NCBI GenBank assembly: GCA_905480595.1
Contig: CAJQQY010000063.1
Span: forward strand, 1 to 50,801
DNA: 50,801 bases
Direction: 5' to 3'
Origin: an uncultured Saprospiraceae bacterium
GTDB lineage: Bacteria; Bacteroidota; Bacteroidia; Chitinophagales; Saprospiraceae
The notes beneath the pieces are model-generated. The model saw only the letters and a list, made by a program, of their open reading frames with translations, ran no database searches and had not been told where the DNA came from. Shown piece after piece: positions 42,906-50,801 of the stretch (its first letter is position 1; the number at the start of each line of letters is the position of its first letter). Position numbers and translations under genes: made by a program.

Positions 42906-45302
42906 ATGATACAAAATATTTTTTCCGAAGAATTAATTCAAGCGATAGGATGGACAATGATCCATTCACTTTGGCAAGGATTTGCCATTGCAATTTTCAT
43001 GGGAATAGTGATGATTGGTTTGCAAAAAAAATCATCGAAAGTGCGACATGAGTTCGCATTCTTTTCATTGTTTTTGATTTTTATCATATCACTTTCAACA
43101 TTTATCTATTTGTATGATTCAGCGGTGGAAGGTGCTGCTTTAGGAACAACGATAACAGTAATTGTGGAAGGTGGTTTTGTTTTGGAAAATGTGACCATCG
43201 TTCAGTCTTTTTTCCAAAAGTCAATAGATTACTTTAATGAACATTTGCCTCTAATCGTAACACTTTGGTTGATAGGAATGGTTTTCTTTTTATTGCGATT
43301 GCTCGGAGGTTTGGCTTTTATCCAAAAATTAAAAACTCAGCAACAGCAACTACTTCCTGCAAAATGGCAAACTGTTTTTGAAAACATACATTCTAAATTT
43401 CCAATGAAAAAAACGGTTCGAATTGTCGAGTCGGCATTAGCAAAAACGCCAATGGTTATTGGATATTTTAAACCAATTATTTTATTTCCACTTGGTGCGA
43501 TTAATCAATTATCGCAACAAGAAGTCGAAGCGGTTTTGGCTCACGAACTCGCTCACATTTATCGAAATGATTATTTGCTCAACATAATACAATCATTTAT
43601 TGAAATCATTTTTTACTATCATCCCGCAGTTTGGTGGATCTCCGCCAACATTCGAACAGAACGTGAAAACTGCTGCGATGATATAGCCGTGAAAATTTGC
43701 GGTAGCTCAATTACTTATGTCAAAGCTTTGGTGACGTTGGAAGAAATTCAACCTACTCCAAACTTGGCGATGTCTTTTTCCTCTGGTAGTAAAAATCAAT
43801 TGCTCAATCGTGTTAAACGTATTTTAAATCAACCACAAAACAAATTTAACATTATGGAGAAGTTCACAGCAACTTGTTTTTTATTGGTAGCATTATTTTT
43901 ATTCTCATTTAGTCCGACTAAATCTGATGATCATCAAGCAAACGAAAACTCAACAAATATTGAAGCTGCCCCACTTGATTTAGGAATTACATCTGATACA
44001 GATACTGTTCCTGCCCCACCACCGCCTCCGCCACCACCGAAATATCGTAAAAAAGGAAATGGCAATTTTGTCTATGTAAAAGATGGAGAGTCAGTTGAAG
44101 TCAAATTTAATAATGATGAGATCGAAAAATTGAAAATCAACGGAGAGGAAATCGAAGAAGAAGATTTCTCCGATTATCAGGATTATATTGATGAATTAGT
44201 GGATGAAGTTCCTCTTCCGCCAAGACCACGCGCGCCACACGCTACTCATTCAAGTTCAAGAGTAACCACAATCACTAGTGATGGAACTCATATTATTTCT
44301 GAGTCAGAGGATGAAAATGGAAACACCGTTTATTTGATAAAATCAGATGATGATGAATCTCCTGTTGTTATCAAAGGAAGAAGCATAACCATAGATGGAG
44401 AAACTTTAAGTCTAGATTCTGGGCCAGTAATTATTCGAGATGGAAAAACTATTTCGATTAGCAATGGAGCAAGTATTTCTGATTTTGATATTGCTATAAG
44501 TCCAGATATTATTCACTATGGATCGGGAGTAAATAATTTTGTATTTCCAGATCTTCCAGAGTTAGCTGTAATTCCAGAAATGGATGTCCTTTTTGAGTTG
44601 GCAGAGTTGCCAGAATTACCTGAGATGCCAGAATTAGAATTTGAGTTGGGTGATTTTGAGGATTTTAATTTTCATTTTAATTTCGACACGATTCCATCTG
44701 GTTCTATTATGATTGATGGAGAAAGAAAAGAATGGAGCGAATTATCTGAGCAAGAAAAGAAAGAATTAAAGGAAGAGATGGCCACCCTAAAACAGGAAAT
44801 GCGAGAACAAAGAGAAGCAATGCGAGAGGAGATGAAAGAAATGCAAAAACTCAGAAAAGAAGAGTATCAAGTACAAATGAAAGAGGTTCGTGAAAGAATG
44901 GCGGAAGCAAAAGAACAAATGAGAGTAGTTCAAAAAGAACAAAGAGAGAGAGTACGTGAAATGCAATTACAGCAAAAAGAACAACGTGAATTATTGCGTG
45001 ATCAACAACGAGAAATCCAAAGAGTAAGAACTGCAGAAAGATCTGAATGGGTTCATGCTTTCGAAGCTCAATTAAAAAAAGATGGGCATGTCGATAGCGA
45101 AGGTGGCTTTAAGTTTTCAATGAAAGAAAATCGTTTGAAAATTAATGGAGACAAAAAATCGAAAGCAGATCTGGAAAAATATAAAAGTCTTTATGAAAGA
45201 GAAACTGGAAAGAGTTTAGGAGATGATTTCAAAATCGAAATTTCTACTGATGGAAAAAACAATCGAAGAGTTTCAGTATCTGTTTCAGACGACTCCAACT
45301 AA
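42906..45302 (+). CDS. M56 (BlaR1-like) membrane metallopeptidase with charged C-terminal region
   Basis: A 798-aa protein. Transmembrane helices lie at about 12-37, 47-68 and 113-138. The zinc protease motif HELAH is at 213-217 with the helix YLLNIIQSFIEIIFYYHPAV and ERENCCDDIAVKI. A further helix (about 320-340) is followed by a long extracytoplasmic region: a Pro run near 365, an acidic stretch, LPELPEMPELEFELGDFEDF (near 560-590), and a Lys/Glu/Gln/Arg-rich coiled coil at about 605-725. On a signal it should cleave the BlaI-type repressor. The sensor part has no penicillin-binding motif. Confidence 0.9.
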   Translation: MIQNIFSEELIQAIGWTMIHSLWQGFAIAIFMGIVMIGLQKKSSKVRHEFAFFSLFLIFIISLSTFIYLYDSAVEGAALGTTITVIVEGGFVLENVTIVQSFFQKSIDYFNEHLPLIVTLWLIGMVFFLLRLLGGLAFIQKLKTQQQQLLPAKWQTVFENIHSKFPMKKTVRIVESALAKTPMVIGYFKPIILFPLGAINQLSQQEVEAVLAHELAHIYRNDYLLNIIQSFIEIIFYYHPAVWWISANIRTERENCCDDIAVKICGSSITYVKALVTLEEIQPTPNLAMSFSSGSKNQLLNRVKRILNQPQNKFNIMEKFTATCFLLVALFLFSFSPTKSDDHQANENSTNIEAAPLDLGITSDTDTVPAPPPPPPPPKYRKKGNGNFVYVKDGESVEVKFNNDEIEKLKINGEEIEEEDFSDYQDYIDELVDEVPLPPRPRAPHATHSSSRVTTITSDGTHIISESEDENGNTVYLIKSDDDESPVVIKGRSITIDGETLSLDSGPVIIRDGKTISISNGASISDFDIAISPDIIHYGSGVNNFVFPDLPELAVIPEMDVLFELAELPELPEMPELEFELGDFEDFNFHFNFDTIPSGSIMIDGERKEWSELSEQEKKELKEEMATLKQEMREQREAMREEMKEMQKLRKEEYQVQMKEVRERMAEAKEQMRVVQKEQRERVREMQLQQKEQRELLRDQQREIQRVRTAERSEWVHAFEAQLKKDGHVDSEGGFKFSMKENRLKINGDKKSKADLEKYKSLYERETGKSLGDDFKIEISTDGKNNRRVSVSVSDDSN

Positions 45303-45354
45303 TTTGTAACAAATCCTTTTTTCAATTCGTCTTTTCAAAAAAGGATAGATATTC

Positions 45355-45395
45355 GATGGATACAAAATGCTAAAAATTAGCATTTTGTATCCATC
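45355..45395. repeat. Perfect 18-bp hairpin after the M56 gene
   Basis: GATGGATACAAAATGCTA (45355-45372) pairs exactly with 45378-45395 around a 5-base loop. No T-run follows on either strand (the plus side continues AAAAACC), so it is not a classical terminator although it lies 52 bp past a stop codon. Confidence 0.75.
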
Positions 45396-45574
45396 AAAAA
45401 CCTTCTAGAATTTTTTCTTCGTATATTTCTTATCAAATAAAATGTGGCTTTTTTGTAACGCTACATTATTTTTGTAGTACCCTAAGCAAATTTAAAGTGT
45501 TAAAATTGGTACTTCAGAACCGAAACAAGCAACAATTCATTTGTCAGTATGTCTTTTTGTAAAAGATAAAAGTA

Positions 45575-45603
45575 TTGAGAACTTTTAACTATTGATACTT
45601 TTG
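45575..45603 (+). promoter_or_regulatory. Promoter of the PDZ/T9SS gene
   Basis: TTG (45575-45577), an 18-bp spacer and TACTTTTG (45596-45603) fit the Bacteroidota consensus, 55 bp before the start codon. Confidence 0.7.
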
Positions 45604-45658
45604 TTTTCATACATACCAAAGCTGACACCATTTTATCACATATTAAAATCACTAAATT

Positions 45659-46840
45659 ATGAAGACATTCCAACATTTCATGTTCTTAACTCTCGCCCTA
45701 GTTTTATTTATGGGAAACAATCTAAATGCCCAAAGTGAAACTCCTAACACATTTTTAATTATCCAAAAAAATAATGGAGAAGAAAAAGTAGTTAAAAGTT
45801 TTGATGACCTCGATAACATCTTGATCGAATTCGATGTGCAACATGATGAAAAGAAAGTAATCGAAGATTTCATGCATGCTCGATCAAAGCACTCAAAACC
45901 ATTTTTAGGAGTTTACTCTAGTAAGAATCCTGATGGAAACGGAATCGTTTTGGACGGAACAGTTCAAAATAGTGCTGCGAAAAAAGCAGGTTTGCAAAGA
46001 GGTGATATCATCACTTCAATTAATGGGAATACCATAAATTCTGTTTCAGATTTACGAAACGAATTAAAAAATCACAAAGTAGGCGATGCAATAAATATTG
46101 CATACAATCGAAATGATTCTCCTGCTCAAATGGAAGTTGTTTTAGGTCGCAAGGCTAGAAATAATCGTCACGTTTATTCATACAATACTCAAAAAACAAG
46201 AGTAGAGCGTGATCCTTGTAAAGTTTTCATCGGAGTTTATAGCGGAACTTCATACAGTAATAAAGGTGTAAAAGTTACCGGTGTAATTGATAAAACTCCA
46301 GCAAGTGAAATAAACTTGGAAAGAGGAGATTATATCACAGCTTTAGATGGAATTCCTGTTCACTCACACAAAGAATTATTGGCAGAGCGAAATAAACATA
46401 ATCCAGGTGATCGATTTTTAGTTACTTATACTCGTGATGGACAAGAGTTTGATGAAGTAGCTTATTTCAAAGAATGTCCCAAACCAACAAGCCAAGAAAC
46501 TATCGTAGAAGAGATTATTGAAGAAACTCCACCAGTTGTGGAAACTCCTCAAATTACTCAACCTACAGATAATTCTTTAAATGTGGAAGGTTTGGAAGCA
46601 TATCCAAATCCAACTTATGGAGATTTGAAATTGAATTTCCAAGCAGAAGCTTTACCTACAAATGTTAGAATTATAGATATTCAAGGTCGAGTTCTTTTCC
46701 AAGAAACATTAAATAATTTTGATGGAAATTATAATAGAGATTTAAATATTAGTGATGGAACTCCAGGTGTAATTGCCATTACAATTACTCAAGGAGGAAA
46801 AGTATTCACCAAAAATATAGTTCTCTTAGCAAGAGCTTAG
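45659..46840 (+). CDS. Two-PDZ protein with T9SS sorting domain
   Basis: A 393-aa secreted protein: signal peptide ending in LNAQ, an N-terminal segment of about 65 residues, then two PDZ domains (about 82-160 with FLGVYSSKNPDGNGIVLDG and LQRGDIITSINGN; about 190-268 with FIGVYSGTSYSNKGVKVTG and LERGDYITALDGIPV). After an Glu/Pro/Thr-rich linker comes a C-terminal type IX sorting domain (LEAYPNPTYGDLKLNF, VRIIDIQGRVLFQ). It has no protease domain. It is probably attached to or released from the cell surface as a peptide-binding protein. Confidence 0.9.
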   Translation: MKTFQHFMFLTLALVLFMGNNLNAQSETPNTFLIIQKNNGEEKVVKSFDDLDNILIEFDVQHDEKKVIEDFMHARSKHSKPFLGVYSSKNPDGNGIVLDGTVQNSAAKKAGLQRGDIITSINGNTINSVSDLRNELKNHKVGDAINIAYNRNDSPAQMEVVLGRKARNNRHVYSYNTQKTRVERDPCKVFIGVYSGTSYSNKGVKVTGVIDKTPASEINLERGDYITALDGIPVHSHKELLAERNKHNPGDRFLVTYTRDGQEFDEVAYFKECPKPTSQETIVEEIIEETPPVVETPQITQPTDNSLNVEGLEAYPNPTYGDLKLNFQAEALPTNVRIIDIQGRVLFQETLNNFDGNYNRDLNISDGTPGVIAITITQGGKVFTKNIVLLARA

Positions 46841-46868
46841 AATAATTTTTTTTGATTAGAAAAAGATG

Positions 46869-46905
46869 TCCGTGTTCTCGAATTTTCGAGAGCACGGATT
46901 TTTTT
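46869..46905 (+). terminator. Intrinsic terminator of the PDZ/T9SS gene
   Basis: TCCGTGTTCTCGAA (46869-46882) pairs with TTCGAGAGCACGGA (46885-46898) with one mismatch, followed by seven T residues. Confidence 0.9.
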
Positions 46906-46953
46906 ATTCCTAAATTTTACTTTTTTCAAAAACTCCGTTAAGCAATAAAAAAC

Positions 46954-47871
46954 ATGAAAGTAAAATTCGAACTTATAAAATGTATCTCTATTGTTATAAT
47001 TTTTGCTTCGCTTAGTTGCACCTCTGATTCAACTCCGCAAAAAGAAAAACAAATCGAAAAACACGAAGCAGTTTTCACAAAAGAAAAGATCAAGGAAGAA
47101 ATTTATCCAAAAGATCGAGCTAAGATTATAAAAAGACTTCAACAAAAAATAGCTGATAAAAAACCTCTAGTTATTCACGCCTTCGTTCCACTTTGCGACA
47201 ATGAAAATCAAGGCATCGTTCCGGTTAGTCAATCACTCGGCGATGGATTGAATTTACGCACTAATTTATATTGGGGCGCACTCTACGGAGTGAAGACTCA
47301 TTTTAAAAGACAGAAGGATTGGGAATTTCTTTTTTCCAAAAAAGACTTGAATAAAAACATTCTAGAGCGAGTCGTTTTTTTCAAAAAATTTAAAAATGGA
47401 GCGCAAGTATATTTCGTGGCGGATGCATATCGAGGAGATCGAATGAAAGCATGCTTAACAGATTATTTTTCTGCATTGTCAAATGAAAACAATAGCAATT
47501 TTAATTTCTTAGATAAAAAAATAGGAATCGAAGGGAGTGCCGATTTGATTGTTTTTAATGGACATAACGGCTTGATGGATACCAGTATTGAATTTCCTAA
47601 CAATGTACACACATCTGCAAAAGATGCAATTGCGGTTGCTTGCATTTCATTTGAGTACTTTGAAGAATACTATCAACAAGTGAATGCTTATCCTTTGCTG
47701 AATACTAAAAACTTGCTGGCCCCAGAAGCTTATGTTTTGGAAAAGGTCTTTGATGCATGGGCAAATTTAAAAGATGAAGAAGCGATTCATCATGCCGCAG
47801 GAAGTGCATATAATCAATATCAAAAATGTGGCTTGAGAGGAGCGAAAAGACTTTTTCAATCTGGCTGGTAA
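46954..47871 (+). CDS. Lipoprotein of unknown function with possible His/Cys dyad
   Basis: A 305-aa protein with a lipoprotein signal (lipidation Cys22 in ASLSC). Conserved-looking blocks are PLVIHAFVPLCDNENQGIVP, LNLRTNLYWGALYGVKTHF, SADLIVFNGHNGLMD (His204) and AIAVACISFEYF (Cys230). A hydrophobic strand then GH, followed by a second strand then AC, is the layout of clan-CD cysteine peptidases (caspase or gingipain type). I recall the family in Bacteroidota as hypothetical proteins. The peptidase idea is only a hypothesis; the structure may differ. Confidence 0.72.
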   Translation: MKVKFELIKCISIVIIFASLSCTSDSTPQKEKQIEKHEAVFTKEKIKEEIYPKDRAKIIKRLQQKIADKKPLVIHAFVPLCDNENQGIVPVSQSLGDGLNLRTNLYWGALYGVKTHFKRQKDWEFLFSKKDLNKNILERVVFFKKFKNGAQVYFVADAYRGDRMKACLTDYFSALSNENNSNFNFLDKKIGIEGSADLIVFNGHNGLMDTSIEFPNNVHTSAKDAIAVACISFEYFEEYYQQVNAYPLLNTKNLLAPEAYVLEKVFDAWANLKDEEAIHHAAGSAYNQYQKCGLRGAKRLFQSGW

Positions 47872-47937
47872 AATAAAAAATACCCATGACACGGTTTCAA
47901 TCGGGGCACGGGTATCCTAATCCACTCTAATCAATTC

Positions 47938-48591
47938 TTAATTATATCTTCTTATTTGTGCTTTTGATTTGATTTGTTGAATCATATTTTTTTGTGGAAA
48001 ATTTTGAAGTGCACTTCCTTCAAATTTTACTCTGAGGTCATTCACATTTACCAGCTCATCTAATTCATAAACATTTTTATATCCGTAGCCATATAAATTT
48101 AAATAAGTCGGAATATTCAATGCAAGCATGACTGGGTTTCCATTGGAATTTATCATTGCTGTTTTTTCAGGTGCAGCGACTTTTGACATAAAATCAATTT
48201 GATCACCTTCAAAATTATTATTGCAATAAATCAAAATTCGAGTATCAGAGTCTGGAATTAATTTCTCCAAATTGGATTGTGAAAACTCTGTAAATGCCAA
48301 ATGAATTGCTCCTGCCAAATGCTTTCGATCAAATCTTACTTTGGATCGAGTATCTAATATAATCGTATTTTCCTTTTTACTTAAATCAATAAATGAATCC
48401 AAACTAATCAATCGCTCTGCTCGATGTTTTTCTATTTCTGTAGCAAGATTTTGGAAGTCATTGAGACTTACCAATGATGTTGGATAATCTTTATTTGCGG
48501 TAGTAATTTCATTTTCACTAGGCAAAAAAATTGAATAAGTACCACATAAAAAAATAAATAAGGAGGATGAAAAAAATGATAACTGTTTCAT
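47938..48591 (-). CDS. Rhodanese-like domain protein, secreted or anchored
   Basis: A 217-aa protein. The N-terminus is a signal sequence (FFSSSLFIFLCGTYSIFL). Residues 55-200 or so form a rhodanese domain: LISLDSFIDLSKKENTIILD, FDRKHLAGAIHLAF and the active-site Cys123 in ILIYCNNNFEGDQ. The loop differs from the classical CRxGxR sulfurtransferase loop, so the substrate is uncertain. It ends with a basic tail. It is convergent with the 46954 gene. Confidence 0.85.
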   Translation of the reverse strand: MKQLSFFSSSLFIFLCGTYSIFLPSENEITTANKDYPTSLVSLNDFQNLATEIEKHRAERLISLDSFIDLSKKENTIILDTRSKVRFDRKHLAGAIHLAFTEFSQSNLEKLIPDSDTRILIYCNNNFEGDQIDFMSKVAAPEKTAMINSNGNPVMLALNIPTYLNLYGYGYKNVYELDELVNVNDLRVKFEGSALQNFPQKNMIQQIKSKAQIRRYN

Positions 48592-48664
48592 ATTATTATA
48601 TTTTTAGTTGTATCCGTGCACTCCGAATGCTCAGGGAGTCAAGGATAGTTGATGAAAAACTTGA

Positions 48665-49855
48665 TTAATTTTTAACCTTATAACCCTTCTTCTTCCCCTG
48701 ATTCTGTACCGCATTTTCAATTGATTTTTTCAAATTATTTCCTTCTGCACTTTCCTTCGAATTATTCTCAATGTGAATCAATCGCTTCGAATTTAACTCT
48801 TGAATTTCATTCTGAATACTCGCTCGTTGTCCTCGAACAATTTTAATTTTAACTTCCAACTCTTCCACAGATAAAGTTTGCAAAGAGTCACTCAATGTTT
48901 CAACTTGAACATTTTTAATCACCTCTTTATCCTTCTCATAAGCATCTACTAAATCCCAACTATCCGCTTTATATTTTTTGGAACTTTTAAAAGAAGCTCT
49001 AGAAGCGGCATTGGCAGAACTATAACCGTAGGCATTTGCATCTTGCTTTGTTTGATTTTCTTTTTTGCGTTGTCCTTCTGTTCCGTAGGGAATATAAGTT
49101 TCGTTTAGTTTTTGATTCAGCTCATTGATTCTTTTATCATAAGGAGTTTCGATGTAAACAGTCGTTTGATTATTATCGATATTCATGTACTCTCCATCTG
49201 CCAATTGAGCACCTTGTTTCCACATCGTCTGAATACCTTCCTGATAAGAACCACAGAAAATTGTATTGACAGTAATGTCTTGTCTTTTAGCTAATTGACA
49301 AGCTTGAGCATAGTTGATTGATCCTTGGGTAAATGGTTCATTTCCTGCGATGTAGATCATTTTAAAATTGCTATCATCTTTTCCCCATTCCAATTCATTG
49401 ATGGAAGTCGTAATCACCTCTCCACAGTATTCTTCACCACCAGCAGTACTTAATGCAAACAATTTTTTTGAAATCAAATCCATGTCAGTTGTAAATCCGC
49501 TCAGTTGACGAATTTGATTAGAACGTTTTCCATACGTTGGACTTCCATATTGATAAAGTGCAATTTCTAATTTCGTTTCCTCATTTTCTTTTTCGGTATT
49601 TGCGAGTGTGTTTAGGATTTGCCAAAGTTGAGATTTTGCTTGCTCAATCAAACCACTCATCGATCCACTCGTATCTAAAAGTAAAGCAACTTGGATAGTG
49701 TGTTTTTTGTGAGCTGGAGTTTTCGCCGCTGCCGAAAAATGAGCAGCATCTATAAAATTAGGGACCTGTGTTTCCCATTTTTCAGTAATTAAATAATTAC
49801 AACTAAAGGCTAAGAGTCCTGCAGCAAGAATTGCAAAGATGTTTCGATTTTTCAT
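48665..49855 (-). CDS. VWA-domain lipoprotein
   Basis: A 396-aa protein with a lipoprotein signal (AGLLAFSC, Cys19). A von Willebrand factor A domain follows from about 52: the MIDAS motif DTSGSMS (Asp61, Ser63, Ser65), Thr at about 125 in GFTTDMDLI, and later AGNEPF. After about 245 it becomes a Lys/Glu/Gln-rich helical region (about 300-390) with a basic KKKGYKVKN end. Metal-dependent protein binding at the cell surface or periplasm is likely. Separate transcription unit from the rhodanese gene, 73 bp away on the same strand. Confidence 0.87.
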   Translation of the reverse strand: MKNRNIFAILAAGLLAFSCNYLITEKWETQVPNFIDAAHFSAAAKTPAHKKHTIQVALLLDTSGSMSGLIEQAKSQLWQILNTLANTEKENEETKLEIALYQYGSPTYGKRSNQIRQLSGFTTDMDLISKKLFALSTAGGEEYCGEVITTSINELEWGKDDSNFKMIYIAGNEPFTQGSINYAQACQLAKRQDITVNTIFCGSYQEGIQTMWKQGAQLADGEYMNIDNNQTTVYIETPYDKRINELNQKLNETYIPYGTEGQRKKENQTKQDANAYGYSSANAASRASFKSSKKYKADSWDLVDAYEKDKEVIKNVQVETLSDSLQTLSVEELEVKIKIVRGQRASIQNEIQELNSKRLIHIENNSKESAEGNNLKKSIENAVQNQGKKKGYKVKN

Positions 49856-50115
49856 ATTTTCTTATTTGTAGATTATTAAATCATTTTTGAATACCTCAAA
49901 TCTCCATCAAAAAAACAGTAAATAAAATCTACAATTGGTAGGCTAAACACTTCACTTGGCGAGTATGTCGTTTGACTTGGTAAACGTGTCATTTTTGCGT
50001 TTTTTTCAAAAAACCATAAAAAAAAAGAGTTGTATATTTACTCAAGTTGAGGGTAGTCGAATTAAAACTTAAAGCTTTTGGTTTGATTTAAAAATATCCA
50101 CAACTTGAGATAATT

Positions 50116-50801
50116 ATGAATATGAAATTAAGGATTCACATTTTATTGGTGTTTTTGATTGCGTTTTCTACGAGTGTTTTTGGACAAGATAAAAAGTATT
50201 CAAAATCGAAACGTACGCAATCGAATACAGAACTTTTGAAACAGGCAAGAGCTATCCAAAAGGAAAAACCTACGGAGGCTATTGATTTGGTAGAACAAGT
50301 TTTAAGGAATTTTAATAAAAAGAAAAAGCGGCAAAAGCGAGCTGAGTTTGAAACGGAAGCGAATGCTTATACTTTGTTAGGCGAAATTTATGCAAGTATA
50401 AATCAAAATCAATTAGCATTACAAAGGTATCAGCAAGCAGTTGGGATTTGGAAACAATCAAGGGGCAACGTTGTACCCGAAAGTGAATTATATTATCGAA
50501 TAGGACAATTGTATTTAAAAGAAAAAGATGCTAATGAGGCTGAAACTAATTTTTCACGCTGTGCAAAAATGACTAAGGATAAAACGCTAAAACAACTTTG
50601 TGATGAAGGTCTCGCTGATGTAGAATTGCTTCGTGGAAATGTAGCTCAAAGTTTTAAGAAACTAGATTCTATTGAATCAAAATATGAGTTAGATAGTTTG
50701 GCTCAATCTCGAGTTTTAGCAAAACGTTCGCAAGGCTACGCTCAAAACAATGACTATTCAAATGCATATGAAAACTTAGAGCAGTCAGTTAATTCTTTAC
50801 C
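50116..50801 (+). CDS. TPR protein, N-terminal part (runs off the window)
   Basis: The ATG at 50116 opens a frame with no stop to the last base (228 codons). MNMKLRIHILLVFLIAFSTS plus VFGQ is a signal peptide. The mature part has TPR-like helix pairs: AYTLLGEIYASINQNQLAL, ELYYRIGQLYLKEKDANEAE and QGYAQNNDYSNAYENLEQ. In Bacteroidota such N-termini often precede a membrane helix and a histidine kinase or a DNA-binding domain; the C-terminus is not visible, so the class stays open. Confidence 0.75.
   Translation, partial: MNMKLRIHILLVFLIAFSTSVFGQDKKYSKSKRTQSNTELLKQARAIQKEKPTEAIDLVEQVLRNFNKKKKRQKRAEFETEANAYTLLGEIYASINQNQLALQRYQQAVGIWKQSRGNVVPESELYYRIGQLYLKEKDANEAETNFSRCAKMTKDKTLKQLCDEGLADVELLRGNVAQSFKKLDSIESKYELDSLAQSRVLAKRSQGYAQNNDYSNAYENLEQSVNSL

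Noticed and set aside
42442-45302. BlaI/M56 pair considered a beta-lactam resistance locus
   Set aside because: No beta-lactamase or alternative penicillin-binding protein is nearby, and the sensor region lacks a penicillin-binding domain.

Overview
The window is AT-rich DNA from a member of the Bacteroidota, most likely a Saprospira/Lewinella-like lineage. Evidence for the phylum: promoters of the TTG-N18/19-TAnnTTTG type without clear Shine-Dalgarno sequences, two proteins ending in type IX secretion (T9SS) C-terminal sorting domains, lineage-typical families (DUF2480, DUF4197, DUF6427-like, the SEKR/F helical-repeat family, BlaI/M56 pairs) and a short AtpC. The genus-level guess is inference; no rRNA or tRNA gene was seen.

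Region 1 (1-4.7 kb, minus strand) is a phenylacetyl-CoA epoxidase operon paaE-A-B-C-D plus the first codons of one more gene. A TetR-family regulator lies just upstream of it, and a palindrome between the regulator and paaE closely matches the PaaR operator consensus as I recall it. pabB (folate) sits immediately upstream of tetR. Region 2 (6-15 kb) holds an OmpA-like envelope protein, a glutaryl-CoA-dehydrogenase-type acyl-CoA dehydrogenase, a dihydroneopterin aldolase fused to a Cys-rich CWC domain, a DUF4197 lipoprotein, an AI-2E exporter-family protein with a GDSL lipase, and two tandem polyprenyl diphosphate synthase paralogues, one with altered catalytic motifs.

Region 3 (15-26 kb) has two divergent paralogues of a helical-repeat family, a small orphan protein, a DUF6427-like membrane protein, purQ, a stand-alone DsbD N-terminal domain, a DsbD with two such domains, and a MltD-like transglycosylase. 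Region 4 (26-35 kb) carries scpB-DUF2480, a membrane protein of unknown function, a DksA/TraR zinc-finger protein, a 33-aa lipoprotein, a MurG-like glycosyltransferase, an ECF sigma / small membrane protein / Spy-like / T9SS-protein operon, and a GT2 glycosyltransferase.

Region 5 (34.8-51 kb) contains atpD-atpC, an EAD11-like/TM/TolB-like protein inserted next to aminopeptidase P and followed at once by a frameshifted second copy of the aminopeptidase 3' end, then rpoN, an array of strong hairpins, a blaI-M56 pair, a double-PDZ T9SS protein, a lipoprotein with a possible clan-CD-like His/Cys pair, a rhodanese, a VWA lipoprotein and the start of a TPR protein running off the end.

Most genes are ordinary chromosomal functions. 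The points that stand out are the EAD-like gene with its duplicated pepP tail, the hairpin array between rpoN and blaI together with a repeat shared with the 29.2-kb region, the FolB-CWC fusion, the prenyl synthase pair, and several long perfect palindromes that are not simple terminators. I did not find a CRISPR array, transposase or prophage.
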